A stretch of 24,882 bases of DNA from NCBI GenBank assembly GCA_016875255.1, contig VGRU01000028.1, forward strand, positions 1 through 24,882, in the 5' to 3' direction. Position 1 is the stretch's first letter. Every line of letters begins with the position of its first letter. A program made the translations under genes and the position numbers. Under the pieces are notes generated by a model, which was not told the DNA's origin, made no database searches, and worked only from the letters and a program-made list of their open reading frames with translations. The DNA comes from Deltaproteobacteria bacterium (GTDB taxonomy: Bacteria; Desulfobacterota; BSN033; UBA1163). Positions 7,537 through 13,337 of this stretch are shown here, one piece after another.

Positions 7537-7577
7537 CTTGTTTCACCCCCTTTCTTTTCAATGATTTAGACGCCGAA

Positions 7578-7605
7578 AGTCTAACAGATATTCAGTATTT
7601 GTCAA
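7578..7605 (-). promoter_or_regulatory. Sigma-70-type promoter of the cytochrome c3 gene
   Basis: On the minus strand a perfect TTGACA (7600-7605) is followed after 16 bases by TAGACT (7578-7583, four of six matches). The predicted leader is about 35 bases and contains the G-rich ribosome site. The -35 box overlaps the stop end of the truncated NifS-like frame. Confidence 0.65.
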
Positions 7606-7925
7606 GAAAAAAAATGGGGAAAAATGGGTTGCTTGTGAAAATGTTTCTTATCTCTGAAATCTTTGGGGTCAAAATAATCATCCTTGAGTGCTGCATGAAT
7701 CGCCGCATTATTGCTCTCGGTTCCACATGAAGTAAAGATTATCTCTCTTTCTTGTGCCCCGACCAATTCCGCAATCTGAGCCCGTGCCGTCTCGATCACC
7801 GTCTTCAGCTTTGAGCCGAACTTGTATGTACTTGATGGATTACCCCATTCCGAGGTCAGGTAAGGCATCATTGCTTCCAGCACCTCCGGCACCACCTGTG
7901 TAGCATTGTAATCAAGGTAAATCAT
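7602..7925 (-). pseudogene. Truncated cysteine desulfurase (NifS/IscS-like aminotransferase V) N-terminus
   Basis: The frame encodes 107 residues. The first 80 or so match the start of class V aminotransferases of the NifS/IscS type: YLDYNAT (3-9), WGNPSSTYKFG, REIIFTSCGTESNNAAI. After about residue 80 the similarity stops and the tail (DPKDFRDKKHFHKQ) looks unrelated. Intact enzymes are about 380-400 residues, and the PLP-binding Lys and the catalytic Cys loop lie in the missing part, so this cannot be a working desulfurase. No other fragment of the gene is seen nearby. It is presumably a 5' remnant left by a deletion whose junction falls just upstream of the cytochrome promoter. Confidence 0.82.
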
Positions 7926-8095
7926 AATATCTTTAGAGGCTTAAAATCTACGGATATTTTCGGAAGCAATATTTAACGATTCCTAAAATTGGGACGCACG
8001 GGCATCCCTATTTGTTTTCAGTTCCAGTTGACAGGGAGGTTGTCACACCGCGAATATCATTATTCACCATCTCTTGGAAGTAAATGCGGGCCGTT

Positions 8096-8443
8096 CTACT
8101 GACTTTTCAGATCCTCAAAGATTTGATCGATGAGCGGCTTAACCGGCGGCAATTCCGTCTTCACCACACCCCACACGATCTCTAAGTCAACGCCGGAATA
8201 CTCGTGAATGAGCTTGTCACGCATGCCCGTCATCCGTTTCCAAGGAACATCTGGATACCGTTGCCGGACCGCTTCGGGGACTCTCTTGGCCGCTTCTCCC
8301 ATGATTTCGAGACTGCGAACCACAGCGTTCACCGTCTTCTTGTCGCCAGCAAAATCCCTGTAATCCATACCGCGGGTGAAGTCCTCAACTTCCTGTATGG
8401 AAGTCAGAATGTCAACGACATAATCGCGCCACACCCTTATCAT
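8096..8443 (-). CDS. hepT: HepT-like HEPN ribonuclease toxin (DUF86)
   Basis: A 115-residue all-helical protein of the HepT/DUF86 family, the RNase toxin of the MNT-HEPN toxin-antitoxin systems. The catalytic RX4HXY motif is present as RDKLIHEY (Arg75, His80, Tyr82), inside the typical context MRDKLIHEYSGVD. Length and the N-terminal DYVVDILTSI helix fit the family. Its ATG overlaps the stop of the upstream nucleotidyltransferase gene by four bases (ATGA), showing translational coupling. In characterised pairs the MntA antitoxin AMPylates a tyrosine near this motif to silence the toxin, and Tyr82 is the obvious candidate here. It appears intact. Confidence 0.9.
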   Translation of the reverse strand: MIRVWRDYVVDILTSIQEVEDFTRGMDYRDFAGDKKTVNAVVRSLEIMGEAAKRVPEAVRQRYPDVPWKRMTGMRDKLIHEYSGVDLEIVWGVVKTELPPVKPLIDQIFEDLKSQ

Positions 8444-8733
8444 GCCATCACCGCCTCGGCTAGGATGATGCGTCCTATGTCCGGCTTTAACGCCTTCTTC
8501 GACACCAAATCGACTTTTCCGCCGAGCCTTTCAGACAAGAATTCTTCTAGCTCCAGGAACTTGAAAAAACCAATGGGGTTGCGAAACTCAACTAACACGT
8601 CAATGTCGCTCTTAGAACTCTGTTCTCCGCGTAGCGCTGAACCAAAAAGACCTATGGTCTTCACTTTATATCGCTCTTCAAGTTCGGGCATGAGCCCTCG
8701 TAATACTTCAAGAATTTGGTCTTTGGTCTTCAT
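8440..8733 (-). CDS. mntA: MntA-like nucleotidyltransferase antitoxin
   Basis: A small (about 97-100 residues) minimal nucleotidyltransferase with the GSX10DXD signature: GS followed ten residues later by DID (GLFGSALRGEQSSKSDIDVL). This is the active site that uses ATP to AMPylate the HepT toxin. The ATG at 8733 was chosen; a GTG at 8742 in the same frame would add MKA. The AAGG before the ATG is very close, so the choice is uncertain. It is the first gene of the pair and is preceded by a recognisable promoter. The conserved acidic pair and downstream VEF strand are present, so the antitoxin looks functional. Confidence 0.88.
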   Translation of the reverse strand: MKTKDQILEVLRGLMPELEERYKVKTIGLFGSALRGEQSSKSDIDVLVEFRNPIGFFKFLELEEFLSERLGGKVDLVSKKALKPDIGRIILAEAVMA

Positions 8734-8765
8734 GGCCTTCACACCCGATTAACTTTCTAAACAAA

Positions 8766-8793
8766 TATATACCTTTTCCGGGCAAATTATCAA
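8766..8793 (-). promoter_or_regulatory. Sigma-70-type promoter of the mntA-hepT operon
   Basis: On the minus strand TTGATA (8788-8793) is separated by 16 bases from TATATA (8766-8771); TATATT two bases further is an alternative -10 box. The start would be near 8759, giving a leader of 20-30 bases. Nothing like an operator palindrome is obvious around it. Confidence 0.5.
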
Positions 8794-8978
8794 CCGAAAC
8801 TTTGAGTAAGCAATCTACATCGTTAGTCAACAAAAAGGTCGGTCAATCGTCATATGATTCAAGGGAAAGATTTAGGAAAATCCAATAGAGTTAGGTAATC
8901 GTAATGAAGTATCCGATCTCGTGATACCACTGTCCGTTCTCGGTCTCTTTGATCATATTCCATATATAGCGGGGACGG

Positions 8979-9095
8979 TTATTTCTGTTTCAGGGGAATG
9001 ATGTTGGCTTTGTTTGAATCTGCGTTTCTTGGCGACTCCGCCTTCCGCAGAAGATTCGGGGATACGTTCCAATGTTGTCCGTCATCGGTGATGAC
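8979..9095 (-). pseudogene. C-terminal fragment of the small protein family found intact at 24331-24651
   Basis: Read on the minus strand this encodes 38 residues and a stop (VITDDGQHWNVSP near the start, SNKAN then IPLKQK at the end). By eye 31 of 38 residues match the last 38 of the protein at 24331-24651. The match ends abruptly at about 9098, where a TGACGGGTGATGGG minisatellite begins. No start codon or N-terminal half is present, so it is a remnant of a second, probably formerly full-length, copy. Confidence 0.85.
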
Positions 9096-9137
9096 GGGTG
9101 ATGGGGGACGTGACGGGTGATGGGTGATGGGGGACGT
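9092..9137. repeat. Short tandem repeat (TGACGGGTGATGGG unit)
   Basis: Two copies of TGACGGGTGATGGG start at 9092 and 9111, each followed by variants ending GGGGGACG (to 9110 and 9136). It sits exactly at the breakpoint of the adjacent gene fragment. The rest of 8743-9164 has no recognisable gene. Confidence 0.75.
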
Positions 9138-9164
9138 CCATAAAATTATAAATTTCTACTTATA

Positions 9165-9332
9165 TTATAATGATCTATCCCCCTGTCTTCTTCCTGCTCG
9201 GCTAAAACCGATGAATCCTCGATCCACATCAGTCCCTATTAGCTCAACGCGAACTCGATCTCCGACATCAAGACCTTTAAATCCTCGTATCAGCTTTCCT
9301 TCCACCGGCGGATATGAAGAGAGATGGGGACG
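9165..9332 (-). pseudogene. C-terminal remnant of an RNB-type (RNase II/R-like) exoribonuclease
   Basis: About 55 residues ending at a stop on the minus strand. The core (PPVEGKLIRGFKGLDVGD, then RVRVELIGTDVDRGFIGF) resembles the C-terminal beta-barrel of RNB-family exoribonucleases. No RNB catalytic domain is present; the frame runs back only into the 3' end of the AbiEii gene. The identification rests on pattern recognition of the tail and could be wrong, but the conserved spacing suggests a real coding remnant. Confidence 0.55.
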
Positions 9333-9399
9333 TCGGTGCAAAGAGGAATAATTTCCTGTCACTTGTAATGGGGTCGAACAGGAAGTATCGAACACGCGG

Positions 9400-10320
9400 C
9401 TATACGCCAAGGTAGTCCCGGAGTTTTCGTAGTGCCTTCCGGTGTTTCATTGGCGCCATTCGGCGTATGTTTTGAAGCTTCCATTGAACGGCAGGAAGAT
9501 TCTCGATTCCGGGCACGCCCAACAAATTCCACTGGGGTTTTCCCTCCTTAATGGAAATGATAAACTGTCTTTCCTCCTGGGTCATTTCTTCGTGAAGTCT
9601 TGACACCAGTTGTTCGCCTGCAATCCTTAATTCCTCGGCTGTGACCGGTTCGACCACCATGCCCTGAAATTCTCTCTCGAAGACAGGGCGCAGGGCACCC
9701 CATTTTGGATTGAGGATTTCGACCATCGGTCGGGAATGACTGACAAGATAGACAATAAAGGCCTTGCGTACTTTCTCCGGAAGTCCCTCATTCTTGAACA
9801 GCATATCGATGTCGAAAAGATCTCTCGGATGCTGCCGGTCCAGAGCTGCACAGGCCTTTCCTCCGTAAAGATCCTCGAATGAAAGGGTGCTGGCTTCGAT
9901 TGAAAGCTCAAAGAAATCCTGTGCCCTCTGACAGAGGGTTCTCGTTTCTGTTGGAAATACCGATCCTCTCAGGACAGGGTTCGGTTCTATTCTGACCGCT
10001 GCATCGTCACGGCGGATTAGCAAACCGGCTAAAATATTCAGGTCATGATCTTTCTTGGGAAACACGCGAACTCCGGCAATTTTTTTCTCAACCTTTTCGG
10101 AGATTCGAAGAAGGGCTTTGTCGATGTCATTTAAAGCAGTCTCACGGTCGTTGACCGGAAGATAGGTCAGGTCAATATCGACGGAAAGACGGGGAAGATC
10201 CCTTAAGAAGAAGTTGATCGCGGTTCCTCCTTTCAAGGCAAAGATTTCCTCTTCGTTTACAAAGGGCAAAACCCGAAGGAGCAATTCTGCCTGCCTGAAA
10301 AAGACCGTGTCTTTTTTCAA
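9400..10320 (-). CDS. abiEii: AbiEii-type nucleotidyltransferase toxin
   Basis: A 306-residue protein of the AbiEii/DUF1814 family, the toxin of type IV AbiE toxin-antitoxin and phage-abortive systems. Family motifs: FALKGGTAINFF (28-39), RLSVDIDLTY (44-53, with the DxD pair Asp48/Asp50), and EDLYGGKACAALDRQHPRDL, the conserved GK...RQHPRDLFD block. These define the nucleotidyltransferase fold; characterised relatives use a nucleotide to block growth, in some cases by modifying tRNA. Its ATG overlaps the AbiEi stop by four bases (ATGA), so the pair is translationally coupled. No truncation or frameshift is seen. Confidence 0.9.
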   Translation of the reverse strand: MKKDTVFFRQAELLLRVLPFVNEEEIFALKGGTAINFFLRDLPRLSVDIDLTYLPVNDRETALNDIDKALLRISEKVEKKIAGVRVFPKKDHDLNILAGLLIRRDDAAVRIEPNPVLRGSVFPTETRTLCQRAQDFFELSIEASTLSFEDLYGGKACAALDRQHPRDLFDIDMLFKNEGLPEKVRKAFIVYLVSHSRPMVEILNPKWGALRPVFEREFQGMVVEPVTAEELRIAGEQLVSRLHEEMTQEERQFIISIKEGKPQWNLLGVPGIENLPAVQWKLQNIRRMAPMKHRKALRKLRDYLGV

Positions 10321-11096
10321 ACTGTTCCTTCTCTCCTCTCCCTGGAAACCGTGATTTGATACCTGGGATCAAGTTCTCCCCCGGATACGATCCTCCGCTT
10401 CCCTCTTCCGAAATTTATCCGTGAAAGATCAAGCTTTCCCACCCAAGGATGCCTATGTTTTTCGGCCATGTACATGAAAAGCCTTTTAACTTTGACAAAG
10501 CGGCATATTTCGAGAAGCTTTTGAACGATCTCGGGCCTGAGTGTGACAAGGCTCTCCATGATGAGAAGCGACTCCTCGAAGCTTACCTTCTCCGGAACGA
10601 GGTAAAGCATCTCCATGGCCGCCCGCTCCGGCGAGGATATCCGAATGGAGAACTCCCTCTCCTTCCATTCGGAGAATCCGTCACGGTTGTTTACAGGGAA
10701 AAGGCTCGTCCGGGTCACAACAAGACGAAGACTAAACCATTCTCCTGAGAACCAAGCGGGTATGACCATCCCAGGTTGAGCGTAAAGAAAGAGGGTTCTT
10801 GTCTCCTCAGGAACGTAGTGACCGTAACCCTTGAGTTCGAGGGCCGTCTTCCCTCCTGCGTGAACTTCAAGCTCAAGCTGGGATTGAACTGCGTATAAGG
10901 CTCCGGGCCACTCGACCCGATCTTCAGGGAGGACGTAGGCCCCCTGGCCGAAAGATTTGATCCAGCCGCCACGGCGATACTTCGTCAAGAGATCGTAAGC
11001 AAATCCTTGCCGCTTCAGGTAAGAAGCCGTTGCAACGGTTCCCCGGGGCCATTTACTGACGAGCTGGTTTATTTTTGTTGTTTTTTCATTACCCAT
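10317..11096 (-). CDS. abiEi: AbiEi-type antitoxin / transcriptional repressor
   Basis: A 259-residue protein of the AbiEi family. The N-terminal 80 residues look like the winged-helix domain (GTVATASYLKRQGFAYDLLT, then KYRRGGWIKSFGQGAYVL). The middle carries the GGKTALELKGYGHYVP segment typical of the C-terminal antitoxin domain, followed by AAMEMLYLVPEKVSF. AbiEi represses its own operon and neutralises AbiEii. The ATG at 11096 follows directly after the gene's likely promoter, with no clear ribosome site, which would suit a short leader. A palindrome (11116-11147) upstream is a candidate autoregulatory operator. It looks intact and paired. Confidence 0.88.
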   Translation of the reverse strand: MGNEKTTKINQLVSKWPRGTVATASYLKRQGFAYDLLTKYRRGGWIKSFGQGAYVLPEDRVEWPGALYAVQSQLELEVHAGGKTALELKGYGHYVPEETRTLFLYAQPGMVIPAWFSGEWFSLRLVVTRTSLFPVNNRDGFSEWKEREFSIRISSPERAAMEMLYLVPEKVSFEESLLIMESLVTLRPEIVQKLLEICRFVKVKRLFMYMAEKHRHPWVGKLDLSRINFGRGKRRIVSGGELDPRYQITVSRERREGTV

Positions 11097-11115
11097 GGTA
11101 CTTAAATAACAATAA

Positions 11116-11147
11116 TTTTAAACCAAAGTCAATTGGGAAGTTTAAAA
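11116..11147. promoter_or_regulatory. Candidate AbiEi operator palindrome
   Basis: TTTTAAAC (11116-11123) and GTTTAAAA (11140-11147) are perfect inverted copies; inside are CCAA and TTGG, also inverted. The palindrome encloses TTGACT (11127-11132, minus strand), a likely -35 box; the -10 (TTATTT, 11104-11109) is poor. Paired inverted repeats upstream are how AbiEi regulates known operons, so this is a reasonable operator candidate. Confidence 0.4.
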
Positions 11148-11235
11148 AAGTCGGAGTTTCATTACTGGAAGGCAAGAAATAACCATTTTTTTAAACAATA
11201 AGAAAGGGCTTCCGATCCAGAGCAATTGTTGTGCG

Positions 11236-11565
11236 TCATTTCCGGAGAAGCACAACTCGGTATGAGTCGGTGCCGTATGACTGTTTGTCATCGGCATGCT
11301 TCAGTCCGGAGTATTTCTGAATACCGCAAGGATTGGCTAAATGCACAGAGTATCCTTTCTCGATCAGGAGATCCGCCAGCCAATACCAATTGAGTGTGGA
11401 TTCAATGACAATCCCCTTGAGCCGCTCTCGATAGGGAGCAAAAGCGTTTGCAATAAGCTTCGCATCATTGGCCAGCTTCCGGTAAAACACTCTGTTTTGT
11501 TGATCATCGATAATGGCGACATGGCTGTTGTTTGAACGTAAATCAATTGCGCTGTATAATTCCAT
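11236..11565 (-). pseudogene. 5' remnant of an IS110-family transposase (DEDD domain)
   Basis: About 109 residues from the ATG at 11565, which has a strong AGGAGGT (11571-11577) six bases upstream. The start (ELYSAIDLRSNNSHVAI), KGIVIESTLNWYWLADLL and YSGLKHADDK match the N-terminal RuvC-like DEDD domain of IS110/IS1111 transposases: Asp8, Glu55 and Asp92/93 are visible. After ADDK similarity stops and the frame ends. Intact enzymes are about 300-450 residues with a C-terminal serine-containing domain, which is absent here. It cannot mobilise itself. The 5' leader carries a notable secondary structure. Confidence 0.85.
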
Positions 11566-11567
11566 CG

Positions 11568-11646
11568 GGCACCTCCTGGGTTTGGATTTGTCTCTTAACC
11601 CAAGCATACCAGATAGCTACCTATCTGACTATGCTCCCGAGGTGCC
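11568..11646 (-). promoter_or_regulatory. Structured leader of the IS110 remnant, sequestering its ribosome site
   Basis: In the minus-strand transcript GGCACCTC (11639-11646) can pair with GAGGTGCC (11568-11575), which contains the Shine-Dalgarno of the transposase. Between them is a perfect 7-bp hairpin (CAGATAG-GTAG-CTATCTG, 11610-11627), extended outwards by GCATA/TATGC (11604-11634). IS110-group elements encode a structured bridge RNA in the non-coding end next to the transposase start, so this may be a bRNA remnant or a translational switch. Confidence 0.45.
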
Positions 11647-12146
11647 TTTTAATGATTATCAACTGTTTAGCATCTCTCCTACAGTTAAAAGAAAAGAAGT
11701 GGTAATCGGTATCTTGATTTCAATGGGAAAATGAGAGCATAGGGGAAATGCGACTTTCCAGGTATCATGAAAATAGCGAGGGGATGGGACGTTCGTGCGG
11801 AGCATGCCTGGATATATGGGAGGTTGGGGACCAATTTTAGAACCTACATCTCCTCTACTTTTTCCAAGGGCAAAGCACCTGTAATTTTGTGGCTATTGGC
11901 TCAATTCGTTCACTGGCCTTTCCCCACACTTTTATGCCTCCATCCATAAGACCCGGGCTTTTTCTTCCCTAAATCAGGCAGCATCCTTAAAAGGTCGATA
12001 GGGCTATATTAAAACTTCTGCGGGGATAGCGAGGCCTTTATGGAGATTGCGGATCTTCGTATTAATGATTTGGTGTTATTTCCAAAAGTTGGTCAGCTCA
12101 GACCGAAAACTGCATAAGTGATCGTGATCAACAAACGGATCAAAAT
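11647..12146. other. No recognisable gene
   Basis: About 500 bases with only short open frames that show no codon pattern or motifs I recognise on either strand. It probably contains eroded sequence from the IS110 insertion and neighbouring accessory genes. Confidence 0.5.
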
Positions 12147-12175
12147 GTATTACTTTTTTTTCAAAAAAGTAATAC
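12147..12175. promoter_or_regulatory. 13-bp perfect inverted repeat before the AbrB-type gene
   Basis: GTATTACTTTTTT (12147-12159) and AAAAAAGTAATAC (12163-12175) are perfect complements three bases apart. The second arm ends at the base before the GGAGG ribosome site (12176-12180). It could be an autoregulatory operator or an RNA hairpin that limits ribosome access. Confidence 0.55.
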
Positions 12176-12188
12176 GGAGGCGGTTGCC

Positions 12189-12380
12189 ATGGACGTCGTA
12201 AAAACTACGGTCAAGGGCCAAATTCTCATCCCGGCATCGTTGAGAAGAAAATATCGAATTGAGAGGGGAACCCCTCTGCGTGTTTACGGCGGAAAGAACC
12301 GTATCATCCTTGAGCCATTAGATCGAAAAAAACTGGTGCCAGGCACCAGTAATTCGGTAGTGACTCGGTCTGATCTGTGA
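12189..12380 (+). CDS. AbrB/MazE-type swapped-hairpin DNA-binding protein (possible orphan antitoxin)
   Basis: A 63-residue protein. The N-terminal 45 residues fit the AbrB/SpoVT fold: VKTTVKGQILIPASLRRKY followed by RGTPLRVY and a hydrophobic IILEPL strand. Such proteins dimerise, bind palindromic DNA and often act as antitoxins of VapC or MazF toxins. GGAGG lies 8 bases upstream of the ATG. The last 15 residues are not typical; the coding sequence there includes a palindrome (12333-12349), suggesting a repeat changed the original C-terminus. No toxin gene follows: the next gene is an IclR regulator on the same strand. It may be an orphan or a decayed pair. Confidence 0.72.
   Translation: MDVVKTTVKGQILIPASLRRKYRIERGTPLRVYGGKNRIILEPLDRKKLVPGTSNSVVTRSDL
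12333..12349. repeat. 17-bp palindrome inside the AbrB-type reading frame
   Basis: CTGGTGCC-A-GGCACCAG is a perfect palindrome with a one-base centre. It encodes LVPGTS in the C-terminal tail of the AbrB-type protein, at the point where family similarity ends, so it may be an inserted extragenic repeat. Confidence 0.7.
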
Positions 12381-12440
12381 GGGACTTTGCTCTATTTTCA
12401 GTCCGGAGGATCATTTTAAAAAAATAGTTCAAAATATAAC

Positions 12441-12469
12441 TTGACAAAATATTTAGAAAGTATTAGATG
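12441..12469 (+). promoter_or_regulatory. Candidate promoter of the carbohydrate operon
   Basis: A perfect TTGACA (12441-12446) lies 51 bases before the IclR start codon. At 17 bases spacing the -10 box is TAGATG (12464-12469), a weak match, as expected if an activator or IclR protein controls it. The palindrome-like GTTCAAAATATAAC (12427-12440) ends directly before the -35 box. Confidence 0.45.
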
Positions 12470-12488
12470 GTTATATATTAAAATAGGA

Positions 12489-12503
12489 GTTCAAATATTG
12501 AAC
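12489..12503. promoter_or_regulatory. Candidate IclR operator over the ribosome site and TTG start
   Basis: GTTCAA-ATA-TTGAAC is a perfect 6-bp inverted repeat with a three-base centre. It overlaps the end of the AGGAG ribosome site and the TTG start of the iclR-type gene. A related GTTCAAAATATAAC lies at 12427-12440, next to the -35 box. IclR-family dimers bind palindromes of about this size. Confidence 0.45.
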
Positions 12504-13337
12504 ATATCGGAAGGAAGCAAATCAAGCTCGCCCCCCTCTTATGCTCCTTTGACCGTCAAGAAAGCTTTATCAATTTTATACGTTTTGGCTGAAGAAAAAG
12601 AGGCTTTAGGATTAGCAGAGTTGGCTAAAAAACTTGGCTTGAACAGGAGCACGGCATATCGTCTGGTTTTAGCTTTGACCGAGGGTGGATTTGTAAAACA
12701 GGACCCAGCTACTCAGAAATACGCTTTAGGGTTGAAGATTGTTGAATTGGCAGGTGACATACTCAACAAAATGGAAATCAGGGAAGTTGCCCGCCCTTAT
12801 CTTAAAAGATTAATGGAATTGAGTGGAGAAACGGCTCATTTGGGAATCCTGGAAAAAGGTCAAATTGTGTTCATAGACAAGATAGATGGGCCGGAGGTCG
12901 TAAGATTTTTTACGCATCTGGGTAAAAGATTTCCCGCGTATGTTACGTCCATTGGGAAAGCTATTTTGGCCTATCTACCAAAGGAGGACCTCGAAAATGT
13001 TCTCAAACTGCAAAGTTTTCAGGCTCATACTCCGAATACGATTGTGAATAAACAAGATTTCCGGGACCACCTGAATCTTGTTAGATCTAAAGGCTATGCA
13101 ATTGATCATGAAGAGAATCGTTTAACAGTTTGTTGTATAGGAGCCCCGATTTTTGATGCCACTGGTAAGGCTGTTGCCGCCATCAGTATATCAGGCCCCT
13201 CCTTCCGGTTAAATATAAAAAGAATGAAGGAGCTTTCGGAACCCTTGAAATCAACGGCATTGAAGATTTCAAAAAACCTGGGATATCAAGAGGAAGAAAT
13301 TTCTTTTAAAAATAAAAAAGGAGGTAAGGAGTCATGA
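12498..13337 (+). CDS. IclR-family transcriptional regulator
   Basis: A 279-residue regulator with the usual two-domain IclR layout. The N-terminal winged helix is clear (LAELAKKLGLNRSTAYRLVL, then GGFV). The C-terminal effector-binding domain carries GKRFPAYVTSIGKAILAYLP, GYAIDHEENR, VCCIGAPIFDA and AAISISGP, all family landmarks. The TTG start is chosen because AGGAG (12485-12489) lies 8 bases upstream; the frame is open further back to 12441, but that TTG is part of the promoter. The stop overlaps the next start by four bases (ATGA), making it the first gene of the transporter operon. It probably senses the imported sugar or a keto-acid intermediate and controls the operon, including itself. 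Confidence 0.92.
   Translation: MNISEGSKSSSPPSYAPLTVKKALSILYVLAEEKEALGLAELAKKLGLNRSTAYRLVLALTEGGFVKQDPATQKYALGLKIVELAGDILNKMEIREVARPYLKRLMELSGETAHLGILEKGQIVFIDKIDGPEVVRFFTHLGKRFPAYVTSIGKAILAYLPKEDLENVLKLQSFQAHTPNTIVNKQDFRDHLNLVRSKGYAIDHEENRLTVCCIGAPIFDATGKAVAAISISGPSFRLNIKRMKELSEPLKSTALKISKNLGYQEEEISFKNKKGGKES

Noticed and set aside
10449..10748. A 99-residue plus-strand frame inside the abiEi gene
   Set aside because: It is antisense to a well supported gene and has no family features.
11767..11949. A 60-residue plus-strand open frame after the IS110 remnant
   Set aside because: No ribosome site, no recognisable motif, and composition unlike the real genes.
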